A stretch of 64,000 bases of DNA from Fructobacillus sp. CRL 2054. Its GTDB lineage: Bacteria > Bacillota > Bacilli > Lactobacillales > Lactobacillaceae. Under the pieces are notes generated by a model, which was given only the letters and a program-made list of their open reading frames with translations, had not been told where the DNA came from and made no database searches. Below, one piece after another: positions 54,645-61,763 of the stretch (the stretch's first letter is position 1; each line of letters starts with the position of its first letter). The stretch lies in assembly GCF_028764065.1 (NCBI RefSeq), contig NZ_JACOFN010000002.1, positions 90,017 through 154,016 on the forward strand. The letters run 5' to 3'. The position numbers were made by a program, and so were the translations under genes.

Positions 54645-55652
54645 ATGTCAAAGCAAATGAAAAAGTGGCGTAAGATTGCCTTAACCACATTCTTCTTCTT
54701 TCTATCCGTTGCTTTGCAGGTAGCTGGATTGAATTTCTTCTTAATTCCAAATAGTATTTTTTCTGTTGGATTGAATGGTGTCTCACAGCTGCTTTCCTTG
54801 TCAGCTTGGCAGTTCTTCCACTGGCACATTGATACTGGGCTCTTCTTCTTGCTCTTTAACATTCCAATCGGAATCGTTGGATTCAAGATGGTTGGTGGTA
54901 AGTTTACTATCCTGTCCTTTATTAATGCCGTTGTGGTTTCACTCTTCCTGATTTTCCTACCAACTTACGCCTTTACAACACAGCCACTTTTGGCTTCCTT
55001 GTTTGGGGGCTTGCTGGTTGGTGCCTCTGTTGGAATCGCCATGCGTTATGGATTTTCAACGGGTGGTTTTGATATCATCGCCATGATTATCCAGAAGCGT
55101 ACGGGTAAGTCGATTGGGGCCTTCATGAACGTGACCAACGGGGTCATTGTTTTGATTGCCGGTTTCTTTATTGGTTGGCAAAACGCCATGTATACCTTGA
55201 TTGGTATCTATGCAACCGGCCAGGTGGTCGATACACTTTATACGGGTTACCAGAAGCTAACGGCCTTGATTGTTACTTCAAAGGGTGATGAAGTGATCGA
55301 TGTTTTGCACCGTGACCTCATTCGTGGCATTACGGTCTTGCCATCATCTGGGGCTTACACCAAGCGCGAATCAACGACCTTAATGATGGTTCTTTCCCGT
55401 TTCGAATTATTCGAAATGCAGGAAGCGGTCCGTTCGGTGGATCCAAAGGCCTTCATTAACTTGCTGTCAACTGTTTCTGTTTCAGGTGAATTCTGGGATG
55501 CCGACCGTCAGTTGCAAATGAAGAAGTCCATGGGGCCAAAGGCCGTGACAATCGATGCTCAGATTGAGGCGGAACAGCAGTTGGAAGAACAACTGGCCCA
55601 GCTTGAATTGGAACAAGACGATCAAGCAAATCGTGTTAAATATGATAAATAA
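54645..55652 (+). CDS. YitT-family membrane protein (DUF161/DUF2179)
   Basis: A 335-residue protein with about five to six hydrophobic segments (residues 10-200), including FSTGGFDIIAMIIQKRTGKS, then a soluble DUF2179 domain (ITVLPSSGAYTKRESTTLMM) and an acidic tail. The family's molecular function is not established. ATG 54645 follows AGGGGGA by six bases; an upstream in-frame start at 54588 has none. A 10-base palindrome, TACCATGGTA (54602-54611), lies in the leader. Confidence 0.88.
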   Translation: MSKQMKKWRKIALTTFFFFLSVALQVAGLNFFLIPNSIFSVGLNGVSQLLSLSAWQFFHWHIDTGLFFLLFNIPIGIVGFKMVGGKFTILSFINAVVVSLFLIFLPTYAFTTQPLLASLFGGLLVGASVGIAMRYGFSTGGFDIIAMIIQKRTGKSIGAFMNVTNGVIVLIAGFFIGWQNAMYTLIGIYATGQVVDTLYTGYQKLTALIVTSKGDEVIDVLHRDLIRGITVLPSSGAYTKRESTTLMMVLSRFELFEMQEAVRSVDPKAFINLLSTVSVSGEFWDADRQLQMKKSMGPKAVTIDAQIEAEQQLEEQLAQLELEQDDQANRVKYDK

Positions 55653-55689
55653 AAGAAGCTTTCTGTTATTAGCAGAAAGCTTCTTTTTT
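55651..55689. terminator. Bidirectional terminator after the YitT-family gene
   Basis: AAAAGAAGCTTTCTG pairs perfectly with CAGAAAGCTTCTTTT around TTATTAG; it serves the converging GNAT gene too. Confidence 0.93.
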
Positions 55690-55694
55690 GGTGT

Positions 55695-56192
55695 TTATCG
55701 TTTCCGTTCGAAGAGCAACATGTTTTTCTTACGACCAGCAGGGCTGAAACCGTTCTTTTCAGCAACCCGCTGGCTGGCCTTATTATTTTCGTCAATCTCT
55801 AAGAAAGTCGAACGGAAGTCCAGGTTCTTGAAGGCATAGACAAGTAGCTGATCAACAGCCAAAGAGGTGATGCCTTGGTTATGGTACTCGGAGGCTAACC
55901 AGTAGCCAATGGCCCCAGTTCTTTCCTCCTCATTGACGTCATGGATATCAATCATACCGGAGGGAAGGCCGTTCACATTGATAATGAAGACGAGGGGATG
56001 ACCCTCAAATTCACGTTCCTTTTCTCGGTATAAAAAATCTTTTTCATCTTTTAAGGTTAATTCTTTTGCCCATGGCAAGAAGCTTTCCAGGTCAGAGCGA
56101 CTCTCGGCAATTTTTTGGTAAATGGCTGCGGCGTACTTTGTTTGAGCAGGAAGTAACTGGACTTTACCGGCGGCTGTTTGAAAAGCTTTCAT
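55695..56192 (-). CDS. GNAT acetyltransferase, RimJ/RimL type
   Basis: A 165-residue acetyl-CoA-dependent N-acetyltransferase. The core motif A reads GYWLASEYHNQGITSLAVDQL, beginning at IGYWL and containing the Q/R-x-x-G/A turn, and the C-terminal NKASQRVAEKNGF block is typical of the RimJ/RimL subfamily that acetylates ribosomal proteins or small amines. The substrate is unknown. It is monocistronic and divergent from the guaB riboswitch. Confidence 0.88.
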   Translation of the reverse strand: MKAFQTAAGKVQLLPAQTKYAAAIYQKIAESRSDLESFLPWAKELTLKDEKDFLYREKEREFEGHPLVFIINVNGLPSGMIDIHDVNEEERTGAIGYWLASEYHNQGITSLAVDQLLVYAFKNLDFRSTFLEIDENNKASQRVAEKNGFSPAGRKKNMLLFERKR

Positions 56193-56299
56193 GGGGTATA
56201 CCTCTTGTTAATCTGTGAGCGTGTCGTTATCTAAATATTAAAATAAAATGAGAGAAAAGGCAAGGGCCTGAAATACTGATGTAGTCGACTGGATTCAAC

Positions 56300-56328
56300 T
56301 TGCGGTTAGGGTTTGCATTTTGTATAAT
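56300..56328 (+). promoter_or_regulatory. Promoter of guaB-guaA
   Basis: TTGCGG (56300-56305), a 17-base spacer and a perfect TATAAT (56323-56328). Confidence 0.8.
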
Positions 56329-56350
56329 AAAGCATAACAATTCAAGAAAA

Positions 56351-56420
56351 TTTACAGATATATCGCTGGAAAATGGCCAGCAGTCTCTACCGCGCCCCCA
56401 AAGTCGTGACTATCCGTGAA
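56351..56420 (+). promoter_or_regulatory. Guanine riboswitch (purine class) before guaB
   Basis: P1 pairs TTTACAGATA with TATCCGTGAA (nine of ten positions). P2 pairs GCTGG with CCAGC around AAAATGG. The J2/3 segment AGTCTCTACC and the J3/1 segment GACTATC match the purine-riboswitch core of xpt. The C in GACTAT corresponds to C74 of xpt, which specifies guanine or hypoxanthine rather than adenine. P3 (CGCG/CGTG) is shorter than usual. Ligand binding would favour termination. Confidence 0.85.
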
Positions 56421-56435
56421 TGTTTCGCTTTTTAA

Positions 56436-56483
56436 GGGGGCATTCTGCGGATCTGGTATAAGAGACTGCAGAGTGTCCTTTTC
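56436..56483 (+). terminator. Expression-platform terminator of the guanine riboswitch
   Basis: GGGCATTCTGC pairs with GCAGAGTGTCC (wobble pairs) and is followed by TTTTC, 30 bases before the guaB start. Confidence 0.8.
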
Positions 56484-56511
56484 TATTGATATGGATGATT
56501 GAAGGAGAATC

Positions 56512-58542
56512 ATGGCAGCTTTTGATATGAAGAATAAGTTTGTCCCAATGGGATTGACTTTTGATGACATGGCGATGTCTTATGACGATTGCCAGTCAAT
56601 TAAGCCCGCTGACGTTTCACTCCAAACAGAGTTAACGCCTAGCTTGAAGTTGAACATTCCTCTCTTGTCAGCCGCAATGGATACGGTGACAGAGGCGAAG
56701 TTCGCCACTAAGTTGGCTGAATTCGGTGGCCTTGGTGTTATTCACAAGAATATGACCATTGCTGCCCAAGCCGAAGAAGTTGCTAAGGTCAAGAACGCAC
56801 CCGTTGATTTGACGAAGACGCCAAACGCTGCCGTTGATGCACAAGGTCGTCTCCTAGTTGCCGGTGCTGTTGGTGTGACTAACGACACGGTTGACCGTGC
56901 CAAGGCAATGGTTGATGCTGGTGTCGATGCTATCATCCTTGATTCAGCTCACGGTCACTCTGAAGGTGTTCTCCGTAAGGTTTCAGAAGTACGCGCAGCC
57001 TTTCCAAAGTTGAACATCATCGCTGGAAACATCGCCACTGAATCTGGTGCTGCCGCTCTTTATGACGCTGGTGCTGACGTTGCCAAAGTCGGAATCGGCC
57101 CTGGTTCAATCTGTACAACCCGTGTGGTTGCCGGAATCGGTGTGCCACAGCTGTCAGCCGTTCGTGATGCTGCTAAGGAAGCAAAGCGTCGTGGCAAGGC
57201 TATCATCGCCGATGGTGGGGCCAAGACATCTGACGATATCTTGAAGGCCATCACGATGGGTGGAAACGCTGTCATGCTTGGTTCTATGTTCTCAGGAACC
57301 AAAGAAACACCTGGCGAAGTCTTCGAAGAAAACGGTAAGAAGTTTAAGTTCTACCGTGGAATGGGCTCAATTGCTGCCATGGAGAACGGTTCAAAGGACC
57401 GTTACTTCCAAGGTGAAGTCAACGAAGCCAAGAAGATGGTGCCAGAAGGTATCGAAGCCCGTGTTGCTTACAAGGGTGAACTAAACGATATCTTACAGCC
57501 AATCTTGACTCACTTGACGGATGGCTTGGCCAAGATGGGTGCTCATACAATCCTTGAAGCCATTGCTCACGCTTCTTCAATTAAGAAGACGACAAAGACT
57601 TTTGATTACCAAGCCGCATTGTTTGCCGGTGATGCTGATATCGCTAAGCACGGTCTTGGTTATGATGAAACATTGCTCGTGCCAGCCGCATCAAACGTTT
57701 TGCCTCACAAGGTTGTCCTTGAAAGTAAGATTGGTTGGACGGATTTGGCGAACCCATTGATGGCCGCTGATTTGACGGATAAGCGCTCTGTTGCCGTTGC
57801 CGTTGACATGGCCAAGTCTGGTGGTTTGGGTGTTATTCCGTTTACGGAAGACACTGACGGCCAAGTGGAATTAGTGAAGGAAGCACTTTCTGTTGATGAT
57901 GAAGCGGCAATCGCTGCTGAAGTTTGGTTGACAGAAGATTACTTCGACCGCATCAACGCCTTGTTAGATGCTGGTGTGAAGGCCATTGTGCTTTACTTGC
58001 CAAAGGCAGTTGACCAAGAAACAATCGATACGATTCAAACAATCAAGGCAACCATTGATGCTGTTACCTTGATTGTTGGTACGGTTGAAAAGCCTGAAGT
58101 TGCTAAGCAAATTTCTGAAGCCGGGGCTGATGGCATCATTGCCGGTCGTTCTGTTGATTCAGAATGGCCTGACAACGCCCACTACCCATTCTTGACGACG
58201 GTCATGACTGTGGCCGAAGCACTGGATGGCAGCCAAACGTCTGTTATCGCTCAGGGTGGTATTCACTATTCTGGGGATGTCGTAAAGGCAATTTCTGCTG
58301 GTGCTGATGTTGTTATGGTATCCGACTACTTGGCAAGGGAAGACGTACCGGCTGATGCTATCTTCCAAATCGATGGTGGCTTGCGTGCCGGTATGGGTTA
58401 CACGGGTTCACACGATGTTGCCCAGTTGAAGGCTGAAGCTCAGTTCGTTCAAATCACCGATAACGGTTTGAAAGAATCACATCCACACGATGTTGAAATT
58501 ACGAAAAAAGCTCCTAACTACGTTGAACAAGAAAGAGATTAA
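56512..58542 (+). CDS. guaB: IMP dehydrogenase fused to a second, degenerate IMPDH barrel
   Basis: The first enzyme of GMP synthesis, oxidising IMP to XMP with NAD. Residues 1-363 form a CBS-less IMPDH barrel: [34 protein letters not shown], the catalytic-Cys loop GPGSICTTR (Cys201) and the flap GSKDRYFQ. The Bateman (CBS) module normally near residue 95 is absent. Residues 364-676 form a second IMPDH-like barrel ([50 protein letters not shown]) without the Cys loop, ending in the canonical tail [12 protein letters not shown] and [17 protein letters not shown]. Barrel 1 lacks that tail and has a divergent one ([14 protein letters not shown]). Usual IMPDH length is about 490, or 380 without CBS. 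AAGGAG precedes the ATG; guaA follows two bases after the stop. Confidence 0.93.
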   Translation: MAAFDMKNKFVPMGLTFDDMAMSYDDCQSIKPADVSLQTELTPSLKLNIPLLSAAMDTVTEAKFATKLAEFGGLGVIHKNMTIAAQAEEVAKVKNAPVDLTKTPNAAVDAQGRLLVAGAVGVTNDTVDRAKAMVDAGVDAIILDSAHGHSEGVLRKVSEVRAAFPKLNIIAGNIATESGAAALYDAGADVAKVGIGPGSICTTRVVAGIGVPQLSAVRDAAKEAKRRGKAIIADGGAKTSDDILKAITMGGNAVMLGSMFSGTKETPGEVFEENGKKFKFYRGMGSIAAMENGSKDRYFQGEVNEAKKMVPEGIEARVAYKGELNDILQPILTHLTDGLAKMGAHTILEAIAHASSIKKTTKTFDYQAALFAGDADIAKHGLGYDETLLVPAASNVLPHKVVLESKIGWTDLANPLMAADLTDKRSVAVAVDMAKSGGLGVIPFTEDTDGQVELVKEALSVDDEAAIAAEVWLTEDYFDRINALLDAGVKAIVLYLPKAVDQETIDTIQTIKATIDAVTLIVGTVEKPEVAKQISEAGADGIIAGRSVDSEWPDNAHYPFLTTVMTVAEALDGSQTSVIAQGGIHYSGDVVKAISAGADVVMVSDYLAREDVPADAIFQIDGGLRAGMGYTGSHDVAQLKAEAQFVQITDNGLKESHPHDVEITKKAPNYVEQERD

Positions 58543-58544
58543 AG

Positions 58545-60086
58545 ATGGCCATTTCAAATGACAAAATCTTGGTACTGGACTACGGTTCACAGTACAACCA
58601 ATTGATTACTCGACGTGTCCGTGAATTGGGCGTTTACTCAGAATTGAAGTCGAACAAGATGACGGTTGCTGAGATTAAGGAATACAACCCAAAGGCCATT
58701 ATCCTTTCGGGTGGTCCTAAGTCCGTTTACGATGACGACGCGTACTCAATTGATCCAGAAATCTTTGAATTGGGTATTCCAATTCTTGGTGTCTGCTACG
58801 GTATGCAATTGATTGCCTGGCACTTGGGCGGAAAAGTCGAAGCCAACCCAGGTAATGGTGAATTCGGTCAAACTGAAATCACTTTGGAAGCACCTTCAAA
58901 GTTGTTTGCCAACACACCTGAAAAGCAAATCGTCTTGATGTCACACTCTGACAACGTCACGCAGTTGCCAGAAGGCTTTACTGTGGCTGCTTCAACTGCT
59001 AAGACGCCAATCGCCGCCATCGCTAACGATGACGCTGGTATCTATGGTGTTCAGTTCCACTCTGAAACAACGCTTTCAGAACACGGTAAGGAAATCATCA
59101 AGAACTTTGTTCTAAACATTGCCAAGGCTGACCCATCATGGTCAATGGCCGGCTTCATTGATGAACAAATCGAAAAGATTCGTGCCGAAGTAGGGGACAA
59201 GAAGGTGCTTCTTGGTCTTTCTGGTGGTGTTGATTCATCCGTTGTTGGTGTGCTCTTGCAAAAGGCCATCGGTGACCAGTTGACTTGTATCTTCGTTGAT
59301 CACGGTTTGCTTCGTAAGAATGAAGCTAACCAGGTAATGGAAATGCTTGGTGGTAAGTTCGGCTTGCATATCATCAAGGTCGACGCACAAGACCGTTTCT
59401 TGTCTAAGTTGGATGGTATTTCTGACCCAGAACAGAAGCGTAAAATTATCGGTAACGAATTCATCGAAGTCTTCAACGATGAAGCTACGAAGTTGAAGGG
59501 AATCGATTACTTGGCTCAGGGTACTTTGTACACTGACGTTATCGAATCTGGTACTGATACTGCTCAGACAATCAAGTCTCACCACAACGTTGGTGGCTTG
59601 CCTGAAGACATGCAATTCAAGTTGATTGAACCTTTGAACACTTTGTTCAAGGATGAAGTTCGCGAATTGGGTGAGCAGTTGAACATGGACCACGCCTTGG
59701 TATGGCGTCAGCCATTCCCAGGACCTGGTCTTGGAATCCGTGTCATGGGTGCCATCACCGAAGACCGCCTTGAAATCGTTCGTGAATCTGACTGGATTCT
59801 CCGTGACGAAGTTGCCAAGGCTGGTTTGGAAGATTCCGTATGGCAGTACTTCACCGTTTTGACAAACAACAAGTCTGTTGGTGTCATGGGTGATTTCCGT
59901 ACTTACGAGTACACAATCGCCATCCGTGCCATTACCTCAATTGATGGTATGACGGCCGACTTTGCCCGTTTGCCATGGGACCTTTTGCAAAAGGTTTCAT
60001 CACGTATCGTAAACGAAGTGGATCACATTAACCGCGTAGTGTACGACATTACGGCCAAGCCACCTGCAACTGTTGAGTGGGAATAA
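58545..60086 (+). CDS. guaA: GMP synthase (glutamine-hydrolysing)
   Basis: Converts XMP to GMP. The N-terminal class I glutamine amidotransferase has [10 protein letters not shown] (nucleophile Cys) and VQFHSE; the ATP-pyrophosphatase domain has the P-loop LSGGVDSSV and the C-terminal dimerisation domain ends [11 protein letters not shown]. The 513-residue length is standard. It is in an operon with guaB under the guanine riboswitch. Confidence 0.97.
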   Translation: MAISNDKILVLDYGSQYNQLITRRVRELGVYSELKSNKMTVAEIKEYNPKAIILSGGPKSVYDDDAYSIDPEIFELGIPILGVCYGMQLIAWHLGGKVEANPGNGEFGQTEITLEAPSKLFANTPEKQIVLMSHSDNVTQLPEGFTVAASTAKTPIAAIANDDAGIYGVQFHSETTLSEHGKEIIKNFVLNIAKADPSWSMAGFIDEQIEKIRAEVGDKKVLLGLSGGVDSSVVGVLLQKAIGDQLTCIFVDHGLLRKNEANQVMEMLGGKFGLHIIKVDAQDRFLSKLDGISDPEQKRKIIGNEFIEVFNDEATKLKGIDYLAQGTLYTDVIESGTDTAQTIKSHHNVGGLPEDMQFKLIEPLNTLFKDEVRELGEQLNMDHALVWRQPFPGPGLGIRVMGAITEDRLEIVRESDWILRDEVAKAGLEDSVWQYFTVLTNNKSVGVMGDFRTYEYTIAIRAITSIDGMTADFARLPWDLLQKVSSRIVNEVDHINRVVYDITAKPPATVEWE

Positions 60087-60096
60087 GATTAATTTA

Positions 60097-60127
60097 AAAG
60101 CACAACTCTGAGAGTTGTGCTTTTTTA
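60097..60127 (+). terminator. Rho-independent terminator after guaA
   Basis: AAAAGCACAACTCT pairs perfectly with AGTTGTGCTTTT around GAG, with a T run. Confidence 0.93.
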
Positions 60128-60128
60128 A

Positions 60129-60157
60129 TTGCCGCATAAAATAATTCGTCCTATAAT
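60129..60157 (+). promoter_or_regulatory. Promoter of the secreted protein gene
   Basis: TTGCCG (60129-60134), a 17-base spacer and a perfect TATAAT (60152-60157), directly after the guaA terminator. A leader of about 100 bases follows. Confidence 0.7.
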
Positions 60158-60260
60158 GTCTTTGGTATACATGACAACCTTTATGACACTTGATGCTGTC
60201 GATTTTCAATCAATAACGTCTTATCACAAAGGCTATATGAGAGTGAAAGGTGGAGAAGTC

Positions 60261-60950
60261 ATGAAACTAAGTAAAATATTAAGGGGACGAGTCTTTATTA
60301 CCAGTTTGGTATCGGTGGCCGTTCTTGTGACTGTGATTGTGGTTTTGGGACAGCACGATGCCCATGCTAATCATTCGGGAGAAGATAACAAGGCAACGGT
60401 GACGAAAACAAAGTTATCGAACTCATCGAAATCAACTGAGAGTTCAGTAAGTTCAACTAGCTCAGCTTCGAGTTCAGCTCTTTCTGAAGCCAATTCATCA
60501 TCTTCAGATGTTAAGTCTAATACGGATGAAACGAAGTTTAAGGAACAGGACCAAAAGATGCAATTAGCTGAAATGGTTGACTATGTTGGGTATCCAATTT
60601 TCCCAGAATCAAATTATAAGGTCTACTTAAAAGATCCCGATAAAACGATTATTTATGATGACGGAGAAGGTGCTGGCGACCCATTCGAGCACGCAACCCT
60701 TTATCAGAATAACCATGATGGCACCTTTACTATTTATACCGGCGATAGCGTAGCTGACTGTTCAGCTGATGCAACGGCTGACAACTCCTATTGGGATAAA
60801 ACAAAGACGGTATCAGCTAGCGATTTGATGAACCAACAAAGTACGAAGGCGGATGATTTAAATAAAATTCAGCCTAAACTAGACTTTTCACAGCAAAATA
60901 ATGATTTCGAATTCATTCATATTAATCAAATGACAAAGCCTAATAATTAA
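60261..60950 (+). CDS. Hypothetical secreted or membrane-anchored protein with Ser-rich linker
   Basis: Not recognised. About 229 residues: basic start, one hydrophobic helix (about 12-31, ending VVLGQHDAHAN), a Ser/Thr/Lys/Asn linker to about residue 95, then a C-terminal domain of about 130 residues with MVDYVGYPIFPESNYKVYL, TIIYDDGEGAGDPF and HDGTFTIYTGDS. The overall design matches 2304-2957. ATG 60261 follows AGGTGGAGAA; earlier in-frame starts back to 60129 lack a site and overlap the promoter. Confidence 0.72.
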   Translation: MKLSKILRGRVFITSLVSVAVLVTVIVVLGQHDAHANHSGEDNKATVTKTKLSNSSKSTESSVSSTSSASSSALSEANSSSSDVKSNTDETKFKEQDQKMQLAEMVDYVGYPIFPESNYKVYLKDPDKTIIYDDGEGAGDPFEHATLYQNNHDGTFTIYTGDSVADCSADATADNSYWDKTKTVSASDLMNQQSTKADDLNKIQPKLDFSQQNNDFEFIHINQMTKPNN

Positions 60951-60962
60951 CATAAAACACAT

Positions 60963-61006
60963 CAAAAGTCCTGCTAGATTTCATATAATTTGGCGGGACT
61001 TTTTCC
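60963..61006 (+). terminator. Rho-independent terminator
   Basis: AAAAGTCC-T-GC pairs with GCGGGACTTTTT around a long AT-rich loop. Confidence 0.7.
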
Positions 61007-61017
61007 TTTAAAAAGGC

Positions 61018-61046
61018 TTGACCACTTCCCTGTATAGGACTATTCT
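61018..61046 (+). promoter_or_regulatory. Promoter of the small membrane protein gene
   Basis: TTGACC (61018-61023), a 17-base spacer and TATTCT (61041-61046). Confidence 0.65.
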
Positions 61047-61069
61047 TAAGTTAAAGGGAGGGTAACTCC

Positions 61070-61321
61070 ATGCAAGTCATTAAAGAACATTTATCTCGTA
61101 AACGTGCATATTACATTACCGGTTTGTTTATTGCGGTTGTCGTGGTTGTTGTGGTCGCTTTTGTTCTTGGCCAACAAAGTTCGCACACGCAATCTGAAGT
61201 GGTTGTCAACAAGCCAACGACTTCTCAGCAATCATCTGCCGCTAAGGAATCAGAAATGAAGTCCGAAAGTGCTAAAGTTGCACAAGCCAATGGTGATCAA
61301 AATAATCAAGGTAAGGGATAA
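61070..61321 (+). CDS. Small single-pass membrane protein, hypothetical
   Basis: An 83-residue protein with a basic N-terminus, one Val-rich membrane helix (about residues 15-34, ending FVLGQQSS) and a hydrophilic Ser/Gln/Lys/Glu tail predicted to be outside. The VLGQ-then-polar junction is like that of the preceding protein, so the two may be related; here no globular domain follows. GGGAGGG precedes the ATG by about eight bases. Function unknown. Confidence 0.7.
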   Translation: MQVIKEHLSRKRAYYITGLFIAVVVVVVVAFVLGQQSSHTQSEVVVNKPTTSQQSSAAKESEMKSESAKVAQANGDQNNQGKG

Positions 61322-61326
61322 TTTAG

Positions 61327-61360
61327 AAAAAGGGCTAATCTTTTGATTAGTTCTTTTTTT
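61327..61360 (+). terminator. Rho-independent terminator
   Basis: AGGGCTAATC pairs with GATTAGTTCT around TTTT and is followed by a run of T. Confidence 0.85.
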
Positions 61361-61367
61361 ATACAAA

Positions 61368-61509
61368 AACGAGGCCGCTAGGGTAGCGACCTCGTTGCTG
61401 GAAAGGAGGTAGTGCTTATCGAGTTAACAATAAGCGAAAAATTAAAGAAAGGAGAACTTGATTAGCTAAACTGACTGAATCAAGTTGTCGGAGATAACTT
61501 CGTTATCTC
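61368..61509. other. Gene-free region with four consecutive hairpins
   Basis: Four inverted repeats follow one another. (1) AACGAGG-C-CGCTA with TAGCG-A-CCTCGTT (61368-61396). (2) GCTTAT with ATAAGC (61414-61435). (3) AACTTGATT with AATCAAGTT (61455-61486). (4) GAGATAAC with GTTATCTC (61491-61509). Read on the minus strand, hairpin 1 precedes GTTTTTG and could be a terminator. On the plus strand GGAAAGGAGG (61400-61409) precedes a possible 17-codon frame from GTG 61412 to TAG 61463, with very tight spacing. It could be a structured small RNA or a type I toxin-antitoxin remnant. No protein gene was found between 61322 and 61763. Confidence 0.6.
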
Positions 61510-61577
61510 AGTGTTATTTTAGCAAAGTCCTTTTGAAATAGTGATGAAGTCTACGAATAAAAAATTCTGAAGAGCTA

Positions 61578-61599
61578 TTGGTGCGATTTTGTCACCAAT
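61578..61599. promoter_or_regulatory. Inverted repeat upstream of the GH32 gene, possible operator
   Basis: ATTGGTG (61578-61584) and CACCAAT (61593-61599) are perfect inverted repeats, centred about 40 bases before the -10 element. A second, TTAC-TTTT-GTAA, lies at 61603-61614. Confidence 0.5.
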
Positions 61600-61621
61600 C
61601 TGTTACTTTTGTAATGAATGG

Positions 61622-61630
61622 TGTTATAAT
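61622..61630 (+). promoter_or_regulatory. Extended -10 promoter of the GH32 gene
   Basis: TG-T-TATAAT is a perfect extended -10 element (TATAAT 61625-61630). A 130-base AT-rich leader follows. Confidence 0.65.
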
Positions 61631-61763
61631 TCGTTTAGATTCCTTTAATATTTATTATCAATTTTAAAATATACATTTTTTTAGCCAGGGCAAGCAAGCG
61701 GAGACTCTTAAAGCATATCAATTGATTGATTTTATTTACATTAACTAAGTAGAAAGAAGTAAA

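Noticed and set aside
55555..55839. Plus-strand frame spanning the end of the YitT-family gene and the terminator
   Set aside because: It overlaps a known gene in another frame and crosses a strong terminator; no start signal.
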